Assembly: GCF_030406725.1 (NCBI RefSeq)
Contig: NZ_CP129107.1
Coordinates: 434,001-498,000 of the forward strand
Origin: Alteriqipengyuania flavescens
Lineage (GTDB): Bacteria > Pseudomonadota > Alphaproteobacteria > Sphingomonadales > Sphingomonadaceae
Length of the DNA: 64,000 nt
Direction: 5' to 3'
Positions 53,663 to 63,381 of this stretch are shown here, in pieces. The position numbers and the translations under genes are program-made. Each line of letters starts with the position of its first letter. Positions within the stretch are counted from its first letter, which is position 1. Below the pieces are notes generated by a model. That model did no database searches and was not told the origin of the DNA. It saw nothing but the letters and a program-made list of their open reading frames with translations.

Positions 53663-53971
53663 ATGACCGATGTTGGTGGCAAGTACGACTGCGTGACCAA
53701 GAGCCCGATGGGCGACCAGACCAGCACGCTGACCGTGATCCCGGGCGACGACGGCAAGACCTTTACCGGCACCAACAAGGGCCAGATGGGCGAGCTGGAA
53801 GTCAAGGACGGCACGATCGACGGCAACACGCTGACCTGGAAGATGGACATGGTCGTGCCGATGCCGATGACCCTGAACGCCACTGCCACGGTGGAGGGCG
53901 ACCAGCTCAACGGCACCGTCAACGCCGGCGCCTTCGGCGACATGGCCATGACCGGCACCCGCGTGAACTGA
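53663..53971 (+). CDS. small unknown protein (about 102 residues)
   Basis: A 102-residue protein without signal peptide or membrane segment. It is rich in Thr, Gly, Asp and Met and looks like a small beta-barrel or beta-sandwich: YDCVTKSPMGDQTSTLTVIPGDDGKTFTG, then GELEVKDGTIDGNTLTWKMDMVVPMPMTLNATATVEGDQLNGTV. AGGAGA lies six bases before the ATG. It follows the M16 gene by 41 bases and ends in a strong terminator, so it may share its transcript. I do not recognise the family. Confidence 0.75.
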   Translation: MTDVGGKYDCVTKSPMGDQTSTLTVIPGDDGKTFTGTNKGQMGELEVKDGTIDGNTLTWKMDMVVPMPMTLNATATVEGDQLNGTVNAGAFGDMAMTGTRVN

Positions 53972-53991
53972 CGCGCAGCCGCAGCTAGGGA

Positions 53992-54030
53992 AAAGGCCCG
54001 CCGGAGACGATCCGGCGGGCCTTTCTGTTG
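53992..54030 (+). terminator. strong intrinsic terminator
   Basis: A perfect 14-base stem (53,992–54,005 with 54,011–54,024) with a 5-base loop is followed by CTGTTGCTT. The stem starts with AAA and ends with TTT, so it can act in both directions and also serve the convergent lipoprotein gene at 54,039. Confidence 0.85.
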
Positions 54031-54038
54031 CTTCGAGC

Positions 54039-54488
54039 TTAATGAAGCGGTTCTGCACACTCAATGTAATCGAAACGCATACTTCGTGGATCGTATTCCA
54101 GCTGGATTGCCGTGCAGTCACTCCCGGAAACGGCTGGATAATCTTCGAATTTTACCCAACGCCGCTCACCCAACGGCAAGTCCGCTGCGTCCGGGCAACT
54201 GACAGACCTGGTCGACCCGTCGATGTTTTCCTGCTTGCAGACTTCGTCTGCGGACAGGGGTGAAGCCACCTCCATGGTGTAAGCGCCGTGCACCTTCCCG
54301 CGGTAGAAAGTGTAGTATCTGGCGTACTCTTCAAGCTCGAAGGCATTTGACGGAAGAACAACAGAGGACTCGATCTGGGTCATGAGTCGTTCGGTTTCCG
54401 TTTCCGCGTCAGTAGCACACGCCGAAAGACAAATTAGCCAAGGCAGCAGCATCATCCATTGGCCCCGATCGCACTCGACCATGACCAT
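54039..54488 (-). CDS. small lipoprotein of unknown function, AT-richer than its neighbours
   Basis: About 149 residues. The lipobox is LSAC (Cys24 from the first ATG); later in-frame ATGs give shorter signal peptides (MMLLPWLICLSAC from 54,455). The mature part holds four cysteines (SADEVCKQ, RSVSCPDAADL, GSDCTAIQLE, DYIECAEPLH), suggesting two disulfides in the periplasm. Base composition is visibly lower in G+C than gatB upstream, hinting at different origin. It starts 24 bases after the gatB stop on the same strand. Not recognised. Confidence 0.65.
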   Translation of the reverse strand: MVMVECDRGQWMMLLPWLICLSACATDAETETERLMTQIESSVVLPSNAFELEEYARYYTFYRGKVHGAYTMEVASPLSADEVCKQENIDGSTRSVSCPDAADLPLGERRWVKFEDYPAVSGSDCTAIQLEYDPRSMRFDYIECAEPLH

Positions 54489-54511
54489 GGAATAGCGCAC
54501 AGGCTGGTCCC

Positions 54512-56011
<1,500 letters not shown>

Positions 56012-56050
56012 ATTTGACTCTCTATCCTGCAAAACGGCCCTGCCTCAGTG

Positions 56051-56503
56051 TCACGACCATAACAGCCGCTCCAACTCCGGCTCAATCTGCGCGATGCAAT
56101 ATTCCTTGCTGGTGCCCTCGGCGGAGATAGAAAAGAGAGCGTTCTTTTGAAGCAACGCGAAGTCTCTGAGAACAACTTCGTTATCGCTATCCATGAATGT
56201 GACGACAAACTCCGACATCAGCACGTGTTTGTTCTCGGCCACCGGCCATTCCGTTTCATGAGGCGAACGCTCTTTCCATTGTCGCAGATGCACTGAATCC
56301 GAGAATGTGCCTTCCCTGATCTCCTCAAGCGTCCGGTCCCAGTCAGCAAACGTGCCGGAAACGAAGATGTTCTCCGTCCGGCACAACTCCGCAAACGCTT
56401 CCTTAGCGACCAGATTATCCGCATTCATTGCCCGATCTTCGCTCCAAACCCAGAGGCCCAAGCAGACCGGTAACGCGAGACCGATCAGGCAACCGGCTTT
56501 CAT
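56051..56503 (-). CDS. unknown small exported protein between gatA and gatB, AT-richer
   Basis: A 150-residue protein. The N-terminus (MKAGCLIGLALPVCLGLWVWS) is a hydrophobic signal or anchor. The rest is acidic and hydrophilic, with two cysteines (AELCRTENIF and KEYCIAQIE) and no recognisable domain. By eye it has lower G+C and codon choice unlike gatA and gatB, which flank it on the same strand (22 bases to gatA, 39 to gatB). It therefore looks like an insertion into a normally compact gatCAB operon. Function unknown. Confidence 0.65.
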   Translation of the reverse strand: MKAGCLIGLALPVCLGLWVWSEDRAMNADNLVAKEAFAELCRTENIFVSGTFADWDRTLEEIREGTFSDSVHLRQWKERSPHETEWPVAENKHVLMSEFVVTFMDSDNEVVLRDFALLQKNALFSISAEGTSKEYCIAQIEPELERLLWS

Positions 56504-56525
56504 TTCCAGGTCGCCAAAATGCCAA

Positions 56526-58010
56526 TCACCACCACTTCTCCGGCTGCGCGGTGAACCCGGCGCGCTGTTCGATAGCAAGGCCGGCGTTGAGCACGATCTG
56601 CTCGTCCATCGCCGGGCCGACCAGTTGGAGGCCCAGCGGCAGGCCGTCGGCGGTCAGCGTGGCGGGAACGCTCATCGCGGGCAGGCCGGCAAGGCTGGCG
56701 GGCACGGCGAACACGTCGTTCAGGTACATCGCCAGCGGATCGTCGCTCTTCTCGCCCAGCGCGAAGGCCGCGCTCGGCGCAGTGGGCGCCAGAATCACGT
56801 CGCAATGCTCCCACGCCTGCTGGAAGTCCCGCGCGATCAGCGTGCGGATCTTCTGCGCCTGCGTGTAATAGGCATCGTAGAACCCGGCGCTGAGCACATA
56901 GGTGCCGATCATCACGCGGCGCTTCACCTCGTCGCCGAAGCCATCGGCGCGGGTCGCGGCATACATGTCCTGCAGCCCCGCGCCTTCCGGCAGGTCGCGC
57001 AGGCCGTAGCGCACGCCGTCATACCGCGCGAGGTTGCTGGAGGCTTCCGCCGGGGCGATGATGTAATAGGCCGGCAGCGCGTATTTCGTGTGCGGCAGGG
57101 AGATGTCGACGATCTCGGCCCCCGCATCCTTCAGCCACGCGATCCCCTGGTCCCAGCTGGCCGCGATTTCCGCGTCCATCCCGTCCATCCGGTATTCGCG
57201 CGGAATGCCGACGCGCTTGCCCGCAAGGTCGTCCGACAGGCCGCCGAACCAGTCGGGCACGTCCATCTTCAGGCTGGTCGCGTCCTTTGGGTCGAAGCCG
57301 GCCATCGCGCCGAGCATGATCGCGCAGTCGGCGACGTCGCGCGCCATCGGCCCGGCCTGGTCGAGGCTGGAGGCGAACGCCACCACGCCCCAGCGCGAGC
57401 AGCGGCCATAGGTCGGCTTGATGCCGGTGATGCCGGTAAAGGCGGCGGGCTGGCGGATCGATCCGCCGGTGTCGGTGCCGGTCGCAGCGGGGCACAGCCG
57501 GGCGGAGACCGCCGCGCTCGATCCGCCGGACGAGCCGCCGGGGGCGAGCGCCGCATTGTCGCCATTGCCGCGCCGCCACGGCGAGATGACGTTGCCGAAA
57601 TAGCTCGTCTCGTTCGAAGAGCCCATGGCGAACTGGTCCATGTTGAGCTTGCCCAGCATGGTGCAGCCCGCGTCCCACAGCTTCTGCGACACGGTGCTTT
57701 CGTATTCGGGCACGAAGCCTTCGAGGATGTGGCTCGCCGCGGTGGACTGCACGCCCATGGTGCAGAACAGGTCCTTCATGCCGATCGGCACGCCGGCCAT
57801 GGCGGGCAGGTCCTTGCCATCGCTGCGCGCGGTGTCGACCGCGTCCGCCTGTTCCAGCGCCTTTTCCGGCGTGGCGACGATGAAGGCGTTGAGCGCCGAT
57901 GCGGCGGCGACATTGGCGTTGTACGCCTCGGTCACTTCGCGCGCGGTGAATTCGCCGCCGCGCACACCGTCGCGAATGGCGCGCACGCCCAGCTGGGTAA
58001 GGTCGGTCAT
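56526..58010 (-). CDS. gatA: Asp-tRNA(Asn)/Glu-tRNA(Gln) amidotransferase subunit A
   Basis: A 494-residue amidase that releases ammonia from glutamine or asparagine for transamidation of mischarged tRNA. The Ser-cisSer-Lys triad is present: Lys in [14 protein letters not shown], and the serines in [34 protein letters not shown]. The start [15 protein letters not shown] is the family N-terminus; its ATG overlaps the gatC stop by four bases (ATGA), so the two are coupled. Confidence 0.96.
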   Translation of the reverse strand: MTDLTQLGVRAIRDGVRGGEFTAREVTEAYNANVAAASALNAFIVATPEKALEQADAVDTARSDGKDLPAMAGVPIGMKDLFCTMGVQSTAASHILEGFVPEYESTVSQKLWDAGCTMLGKLNMDQFAMGSSNETSYFGNVISPWRRGNGDNAALAPGGSSGGSSAAVSARLCPAATGTDTGGSIRQPAAFTGITGIKPTYGRCSRWGVVAFASSLDQAGPMARDVADCAIMLGAMAGFDPKDATSLKMDVPDWFGGLSDDLAGKRVGIPREYRMDGMDAEIAASWDQGIAWLKDAGAEIVDISLPHTKYALPAYYIIAPAEASSNLARYDGVRYGLRDLPEGAGLQDMYAATRADGFGDEVKRRVMIGTYVLSAGFYDAYYTQAQKIRTLIARDFQQAWEHCDVILAPTAPSAAFALGEKSDDPLAMYLNDVFAVPASLAGLPAMSVPATLTADGLPLGLQLVGPAMDEQIVLNAGLAIEQRAGFTAQPEKWW

Positions 58011-58309
58011 TCGATCACCTTGGGCACGGCGAAGAAGCCGTGTTCCGCGTTGGGCGCGTTTGCCAGCACCTTGTCGCGCACGCCGCCGCCGGTCAGCGGG
58101 TCGGCATCGACCACGTCGTCGCGCAGGCGCAGCTGGTTGGGGATGACCGCCGTCATCGGCTCCACGTCGCTGCAGTCGACTTCGCCCAACTGGTCCACCC
58201 AGCTGAGGATGTTGTTGAGTTCGGGCACCATCGCCTCGCACTGCGCATCGTCGAGCCGGATGCGCGCCAGAGAGGCGATCTTGGCCACTGTTTCCTTATC
58301 TACGGACAT
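58007..58309 (-). CDS. gatC: Asp-tRNA(Asn)/Glu-tRNA(Gln) amidotransferase subunit C
   Basis: A 100-residue scaffold of GatCAB. The sequence [43 protein letters not shown] and the region [20 protein letters not shown] are typical, ending in the disordered FFAVPKVIE that wraps GatA. It is the first gene of the gat group and overlaps gatA by four bases. Confidence 0.95.
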   Translation of the reverse strand: MSVDKETVAKIASLARIRLDDAQCEAMVPELNNILSWVDQLGEVDCSDVEPMTAVIPNQLRLRDDVVDADPLTGGGVRDKVLANAPNAEHGFFAVPKVIE

Positions 58310-58369
58310 GGCGAGGGCGTTAGCCTTGCGCAGGCTTTGCTTCAAGCGGTGTTAGCGGGCGCAGCAAAC

Positions 58370-60085
58370 CTATTCGAAGATGTCGCCGACCGGCTTGCCG
58401 TCCACATAGACACGCCGCCCGGTGACCTCGCGAATTTCGGCGCTCGCAGGGTCGACTGCCTCCACTTCGAGGCTCCCGTCCTCGCCGCTCGGCGGGGCAG
58501 CGGGCGGATCGGGCGGGAACGGCACGAGGTCGGACGGGCGGAAATAGATCTGCCGCGCGGAATAGCCTTCCGTCAGCACGACCATGCGCCGCCCGTCGCG
58601 TTCGCCCGCATCGAGAGCGACGCAGCCTTGCTCGCACTGCCACGGGTTGTTGGCGAGATAGCCGTGCACGGCTTCGCGCAAGGCCGTGTCCTCGAATGCG
58701 AAGCCCACTTCGCCGTAGCGGTCGGGCCGCACCGGCTCCAGCTCCACATCGTAGCGATTGGCAACCGCCTGCGCGTTGCCGGCCCGCGTCGCGATGGCGG
58801 TGTCTTCCGACCGTGCAAGCCGCGCCAGCGCCGCGCGACCGGCATCGCCGAATTCCCACTTCAGCGCCGCGTAATCGAACTCCTCCGCGCTTACCGCCCC
58901 GCTTTCCAGCCGGGCGAGCTGGTCGCGCGTGCTGATCGCGCCGAAGTCGAGGATTGGCAGCGCCAGCAGCAGCGCGAGCGCACTGGTGCCGACGGCGAGG
59001 TGCAGGTTCGCCTGCCGCAGCGTGTCGCGCCAGGTGCCGGATTTCCATCCGCGCACGAGCGATACGGCGTAGGCCAGGCCATAGGCGGTGGCGACCGCCA
59101 CGGTCAGCAGCGCCCAGATGCGTTCGGGGCTGAGGCCGTGCTGCCCGATGCGCAGGCCGATGGAGACGGCGGCGAACACCGTCAGCGGCAGGATCAGCGC
59201 AGCCAGCACGCGCGCGGACCAGCGCAGCACCGCATTGCCTGTCATCGCGCGGTCGTCATCCCGCAGGATCGCGTTGGCGAGCACAAAGCTTGCCGCAGCG
59301 CAGGCGAGCAGCAGCGGCGTGGCGCTTGTCGTGGCGTTCCACAGCACCTGCGGCCCCGACACGACCAGCGCGATCAGGAACAGCGTCAGCGCGGCGGCGA
59401 AGGGCACGGCGAGGATCGAGAGCACCAGCATCGCGACATGCTGTACCGTCCCGAGCACGCGGCGCTGGTTGCGCAGGACACCGAGCGCCCCGCCGAATGC
59501 CGCGCCTGAGAACATCCAGCCGAAGGCGGGCTCGTGCATGAGGTCGTCGAGGATGTCGATATCGATCGCGCGGAACAACGCCGCGAGCAGGACCAGCAGC
59601 AGCCACGAAAGGCCGGTAAAGGCGAAAGCCCCCGCGGCGCTCAGCGCATCCGTCCAGACGTGGAAATGCATCGCCTCATACGAGGTACGCCAGCGATCGC
59701 GCAGGAAGCCCGCCTGGAACAGCGGCAGGGCGAGGCCGAGGGCGAGGATACCCGCCGCGACCCAGAACGGCGCATCGGCCGTGTTGTCACCGGCGCTGAC
59801 GGCCCGATAGGCGATCCCCGCCATCACCAGACCGGCAACGAAGCCGAACAGCGCGGCGCGCAGCTCCCGCCCCTCGTCCATGGCAAAGGCCGCGGCAAGC
59901 CCACCGAACAGGGCGAAGGCGGCGAGCGCCATCTTCGTGGGATCGTCGCCCGCGCCGTCTCCGCGCGTGACCGCGAAGATCATGAAGCCGGCGACCGCCA
60001 GCAGGCTTGCGAGGATCCACGGCCGCAGCGGCCAGTCGTTCAGGGCAGCCGCCTGCGGCCCTTGCGGTTCGAAATCGCTTTCCAT
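58370..60085 (-). CDS. DUF4153 multi-pass membrane protein
   Basis: A 571-residue inner-membrane protein with a long hydrophobic N-terminal two-thirds (about residues 30 to 400, eleven or so helices, beginning WILASLLAVAGFMIFAV) and a soluble C-terminal domain (about 410 to 571) carrying two cysteines in NPWQCEQGCVALDAGERDGRRM. This matches the DUF4153 family, whose role is not known. I start at MESDFEPQGP. It lies 60 bases before gatC on the same strand, but is unlikely to be functionally linked. Confidence 0.85.
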   Translation of the reverse strand: MESDFEPQGPQAAALNDWPLRPWILASLLAVAGFMIFAVTRGDGAGDDPTKMALAAFALFGGLAAAFAMDEGRELRAALFGFVAGLVMAGIAYRAVSAGDNTADAPFWVAAGILALGLALPLFQAGFLRDRWRTSYEAMHFHVWTDALSAAGAFAFTGLSWLLLVLLAALFRAIDIDILDDLMHEPAFGWMFSGAAFGGALGVLRNQRRVLGTVQHVAMLVLSILAVPFAAALTLFLIALVVSGPQVLWNATTSATPLLLACAAASFVLANAILRDDDRAMTGNAVLRWSARVLAALILPLTVFAAVSIGLRIGQHGLSPERIWALLTVAVATAYGLAYAVSLVRGWKSGTWRDTLRQANLHLAVGTSALALLLALPILDFGAISTRDQLARLESGAVSAEEFDYAALKWEFGDAGRAALARLARSEDTAIATRAGNAQAVANRYDVELEPVRPDRYGEVGFAFEDTALREAVHGYLANNPWQCEQGCVALDAGERDGRRMVVLTEGYSARQIYFRPSDLVPFPPDPPAAPPSGEDGSLEVEAVDPASAEIREVTGRRVYVDGKPVGDIFE

Positions 60086-60153
60086 GGGGCGCAAGTTTTC
60101 ACCCGCCCGCATCTTTGCGCAAGTGGGCGCCGCGAGTTATTCGCCGCGGCGGG

Positions 60154-60699
60154 TTATTCTGCCGGAGCCGGAGTCGCGCCCTGCTGCTGTTCCTGCAACT
60201 GGCGCTGCAGTTCCTGCTGCATCTGCATCTGCTGCTGCATCGCCTCGATCTCCGCGCGGGTGCGGAATTCCAGCAGTTCGACTTCGAAATTGAGGTCCGC
60301 GCCGCCCGGGATCGGGCCGCTGCCCGCTTCGCCATAGCCTTCGGCGGCGGGAATCTTCACGCGGTACTTCCCACCCGGCTGCATGACCTGCAGCGCCTTG
60401 GAAAAGCCCGGGACCACGCCGTCGACCGGGAAGGCCGCATCGTCGTTCTGGTCGAAAACCGTGCCGTCTTCCAGCGAGCCGGTGTAGGCGACGCGGACGA
60501 AATCGTTGGACGCCGGACTGTCGCCCTCGCCTTCCTCGATCACCTGCACCGCGGTGCCGCCATCCAGCGTCTGGACCTTGGGCATGGAGGCCCAGGCAAG
60601 GCCGGCCGCGGCCAGCACCAGCACGGCGATCGCCACCCACAGCTTGGTGAGCGAGCCCTGCTTGATCGGGCGGAGGGGTACGCGGGTGATCTCGGTCAT
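60154..60699 (-). CDS. membrane-anchored FKBP-type peptidyl-prolyl isomerase
   Basis: A 181-residue protein. An N-terminal transmembrane helix (about 19 to 38) would anchor it in the inner membrane facing the periplasm. The FKBP domain (about 55 to 145) shows FVRVAYTGSLEDGTVFDQND, FPVDGVVPGFSKALQVMQPGGKYRVKIPAAEGYGEAGSG and DLNFEVELLEF, the conserved order. The C-terminus is a Gln/Met-rich coiled coil (about 148 to 172). It speeds proline isomerisation in exported proteins. An rpsU terminator lies between it and the S21 gene upstream. Confidence 0.93.
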   Translation of the reverse strand: MTEITRVPLRPIKQGSLTKLWVAIAVLVLAAAGLAWASMPKVQTLDGGTAVQVIEEGEGDSPASNDFVRVAYTGSLEDGTVFDQNDDAAFPVDGVVPGFSKALQVMQPGGKYRVKIPAAEGYGEAGSGPIPGGADLNFEVELLEFRTRAEIEAMQQQMQMQQELQRQLQEQQQGATPAPAE

Positions 60700-60721
60700 T
60701 TCAACACATGTCCTGATACGC

Positions 60722-60748
60722 AAAAGGGCGCGGAAAATTCCGCGCCCT
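60722..60748 (-). terminator. intrinsic terminator of rpsU
   Basis: On the minus strand a perfect stem of nine to eleven bases (60,725–60,733 with 60,740–60,748) is followed by TTTTG. It lies 47 bases after the rpsU stop and just before the FKBP gene, so the FKBP gene probably has its own promoter. Confidence 0.7.
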
Positions 60749-60795
60749 CATGGCTTAGTCGAAAGGTGCCCGCAAGCGCCTATTCGAACGATGGC

Positions 60796-60996
60796 TCAGC
60801 CTTCGCGTTCCATCCGCTTGCGCTCCATCTTGCGGGCACGGCGCACGGCAGCGGCCTTTTCACGGGCGCGCTTCTCGCTCGGCTTTTCGTAGTGGCGACG
60901 CAGCTTCATTTCGCGATACACCCCCTCCCGCTGCAGCTTCTTCTTGAGCGCGCGGAGGGCCTGGTCGACATTATTATCGCGAACCATGATCTGCAT
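60796..60996 (-). CDS. rpsU: 30S ribosomal protein S21
   Basis: A 66-residue basic ribosomal protein of the small subunit, helping mRNA binding near the anti-Shine–Dalgarno. The sequence [44 protein letters not shown] and the Arg/Lys-rich tail are the alphaproteobacterial S21. I keep the first ATG because family members start MQ-[IV]-x-VRDNN. It ends in a terminator. Confidence 0.95.
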   Translation of the reverse strand: MQIMVRDNNVDQALRALKKKLQREGVYREMKLRRHYEKPSEKRAREKAAAVRRARKMERKRMEREG

Positions 60997-61226
60997 AAAT
61001 TACTCAACCTCTTTCAAAACGATGCGGGCAGAGCCCGCCTGCAGTGGCGGGGTTGCCGTTGTATTCCTGTCTGATTAGACAACAAAAAAGGCACCGCATC
61101 CGTTCCGGATCGGGCCCGACAGCGCGCTGTATATGCCGAATCGCCGGAAAACGCAAGGCGCTCGCTCGCCGCGCGGCGGCACACGCGACTAGTCAGCCCA
61201 TCGCGGCGCCGCTAAGGCGCGAACAT
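60997..61226. promoter_or_regulatory. divergent rpsU / crcB promoter region
   Basis: The 230-base gap between rpsU and crcB holds the promoters of both. CGGGCAGAGCCCG (61,024–61,036) is a small stem-loop-like repeat near rpsU. I see no convincing fluoride riboswitch motif ahead of crcB, although such a switch is often found with this gene. Confidence 0.4.
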
Positions 61227-61634
61227 ATGTCTGCCGCCCCTTCCTTCATCCCCACCCTGTCGGTCGCCCTCGGCGGCGCGATGGGCGCTGCCGCGCGCTA
61301 CCAGCTGGGGCGCGGCATGACCCGCTGGCTGGGGCCGGAGATGGTCAGCGACTTCCCGTGGGCGACGCTGGTGGCGAACGCCGCGGGCAGCCTGCTGATG
61401 GGCATCCTCGCCGGCTATCTCGCGCGGCACGGCGCGGGCGGGGACCAGGCGCGGCTACTGCTCGGCGTGGGCCTGCTGGGCGGGTTTACCACCTTCAGCG
61501 CATTCAGCCTGGAATGCGTGCTGCTGATCGAGCGCGGCCAGCTTGGCCTTGCCGTGCTCTATGCCCTGCTGAGCGTGGCGCTGGGCATTTCGGCGCTGTT
61601 CTTCAGCCTCACGATGATGCGGGTGGCAGGATGA
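61227..61634 (+). CDS. crcB: fluoride channel CrcB/Fluc
   Basis: A 135-residue membrane protein with four helices that dimerises into a fluoride-specific channel and protects against fluoride. The motifs are GGAMGAAARYQLGR (N-terminal helix), FPWATLVANAAGSLLMG and GGFTTFSAFSLE, the latter carrying the pore Phe and the central sodium site. Length is standard. ATG 61,227 is the natural start; upstream in-frame sequence is not family-like. The stop overlaps the next ATG (ATGA). Confidence 0.92.
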   Translation: MSAAPSFIPTLSVALGGAMGAAARYQLGRGMTRWLGPEMVSDFPWATLVANAAGSLLMGILAGYLARHGAGGDQARLLLGVGLLGGFTTFSAFSLECVLLIERGQLGLAVLYALLSVALGISALFFSLTMMRVAG

Positions 61635-62779
61635 GCGCCGACGGCACGAAAAACCCCGAAGACGAGGTGCGCCAGTTTACCGTTGCGTCGGACGACGACG
61701 GCATCCGCCTCGATCGCTGGTTCAAGCGCCACCTGCCGCAGATCGGTTTCGGCATGGTCAGCCGCTGGGCGCGTACCGGACAGGTGCGGGTGGACGGCAA
61801 GCGGGTGAAACCGGACGATCGCCTCGCCGCAGGGCAGGTGCTGCGCGTGCCACCGGGCGGGGCGGCAGCCAAACCGCGTAAGCCGGTCGAGCTGTCGGAG
61901 GAAGATCGCAGCCTTGCCGCCGATATCCTCATAAAGGAAACCAAGGCCGCGCTGGTGCTGAACAAGCCGCCGGGCCTCGCCACGCAGGGCGGCACCGGCA
62001 CCACGCGCCATGTCGACCGGCTGCTGGATGCCTACGTGGATGGCGATGCACCGCGCCCGCGGCTGGTCCACCGGCTGGACAAGGATACCAGCGGCGTCCT
62101 GCTGATCGCCCGCACGCCGGGCAGCGCGGCGTTCTTTTCCAAGCGCTTTTCCGGGCGCAGCGCCAAGAAGATCTACTGGGCGCTGGTGGTCGGCGTACCC
62201 GATATCCACGAAGGATTGATCGAGGCCCCGCTCGCCAAGCAGCCCGGCACCGGCGGCGAGAAGATGCATGTCGACGACGAGGGCGCACCGGCCAGGACGC
62301 GCTACCGCGTGGTCGAGAGGGCCGGCAACCGAGCCGCCTGGCTGGAGCTGGAGCCGCTGACCGGGCGCACCCACCAGCTGCGCGTCCACTGCGCGGCGAT
62401 GGGCCACCCGATCGTGGGCGACGGCAAGTACGGCGGGCAGGATGCCTTCCTGACCGGCAGCATCAGCCGCAAGATGCACCTTCACGCGCGCCGCCTGATC
62501 ATCGACAGTCCCAATGACGGTAAGAGTTCCGGAAAGATCGACGTCACCGCCGAGCTGCCCGATCATTTTGCGGAATCGATGGAGCAGCTGGGCTTCGACC
62601 CTTCCCTGTCCGATGCCGCGCCGGAACAGGGCCCGCCCGAACGCAGCAAGGCGGAAAAGAAGCAAGCGGCGCGCCAGCACGCCAAGCAATACCGCAAGTC
62701 GCGCCGGGGCGAGCGCCGCAGCCGCGTGACCTCCCCGGCCAAGGGGGCCGCGAAGAAGAAGCCGCCCAAGAAGCGCTGA
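61631..62779 (+). CDS. RluA-family 23S rRNA / tRNA pseudouridine synthase
   Basis: A 382-residue enzyme that isomerises uridine in RNA. An N-terminal S4 domain (about 10 to 75, FTVASDDDGIRLDRWFKRHLP) binds RNA. The catalytic domain has LVHRLDKDTSGVLLIA, with the active Asp after Leu, then AKKIYWALVVG and GRTHQLRVHCAAMGHPIVGDGKYG, the usual RluA order. The C-terminal 70 residues are Lys/Arg-rich and likely touch RNA. It resembles RluC, but the target sites cannot be read from sequence. It overlaps crcB by four bases and ends on the base that begins the next gene. Confidence 0.9.
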   Translation: MSADGTKNPEDEVRQFTVASDDDGIRLDRWFKRHLPQIGFGMVSRWARTGQVRVDGKRVKPDDRLAAGQVLRVPPGGAAAKPRKPVELSEEDRSLAADILIKETKAALVLNKPPGLATQGGTGTTRHVDRLLDAYVDGDAPRPRLVHRLDKDTSGVLLIARTPGSAAFFSKRFSGRSAKKIYWALVVGVPDIHEGLIEAPLAKQPGTGGEKMHVDDEGAPARTRYRVVERAGNRAAWLELEPLTGRTHQLRVHCAAMGHPIVGDGKYGGQDAFLTGSISRKMHLHARRLIIDSPNDGKSSGKIDVTAELPDHFAESMEQLGFDPSLSDAAPEQGPPERSKAEKKQAARQHAKQYRKSRRGERRSRVTSPAKGAAKKKPPKKR

Positions 62780-63381
62780 TGCATCCCAATCCCGCCTTCC
62801 GGCGCGACGAACGCGCATTGCACGAGGCGCTGATCGACCAGGTCGGCTTCGGCACGGTTTTCCTGACCACGCCCGACGGACCGCGCGTCGCCCACACCCC
62901 GCTCGTGTCGACGGGAGACGGCGCGGTGCAATTCCACCTCGCCCGCGCCAACGCCCTGACCCGCCACTTGCCGGGCGCGACCGCGCTGGCCGTGGTCAAC
63001 GGGCCGGACGCCTATGTCTCCAGCCGCTGGTACGACGATCCGAACAAGGTGCCGACGTGGAACTACGTCGCGATCGAGCTGGAAGGGCCGGTGCGGCAGA
63101 TGGAGGAAGAAGGGCTGCTCGGCCTGCTCGAAACCCTGTCTTCGCGGCATGAAGGTCGCATCGCTACCGGCGGCAAGCCGTGGACGATGGACAAGCTGAC
63201 CCCGCAGGCGATGCGCGCTCCGCTGCGAGGCATCGTGGGCTTCGAGATGGAAGTCATGGCCTGGCGCGAGACGGTCAAGCTGTCGCAGAACCAGCCGGCG
63301 GACGAGCGCGAACGGGTCGCTGCCGCGCTGGAAGCCGAAGGCTCGCTCGGCGTTGCCGAACTGATGCGGACGCTGCCGTGA
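62779..63381 (+). CDS. PaiB-like FMN-binding negative transcriptional regulator family protein
   Basis: A 200-residue protein of the PaiB/FMN-binding split-barrel family. MHPNPAFRRDERALHEALIDQVGFGTVF at the N-terminus, AFVVN-like ALAVVNGPDAYVSSRWY, PTWNYVAIELEGPVRQM and the C-terminal WKLSQNQ-like TVKLSQNQPADER are the family landmarks. In Bacillus PaiB represses sporulation and protease genes, but proteobacterial homologues are untested. The ATG shares a base with the upstream stop, and the stop overlaps the next GTG. Confidence 0.88.
   Translation: MHPNPAFRRDERALHEALIDQVGFGTVFLTTPDGPRVAHTPLVSTGDGAVQFHLARANALTRHLPGATALAVVNGPDAYVSSRWYDDPNKVPTWNYVAIELEGPVRQMEEEGLLGLLETLSSRHEGRIATGGKPWTMDKLTPQAMRAPLRGIVGFEMEVMAWRETVKLSQNQPADERERVAAALEAEGSLGVAELMRTLP

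Noticed and set aside
60997-61226. Fluoride riboswitch before crcB
   Set aside because: I could not find the conserved crcB motif pseudoknot elements in this gap; proximity alone is not evidence.
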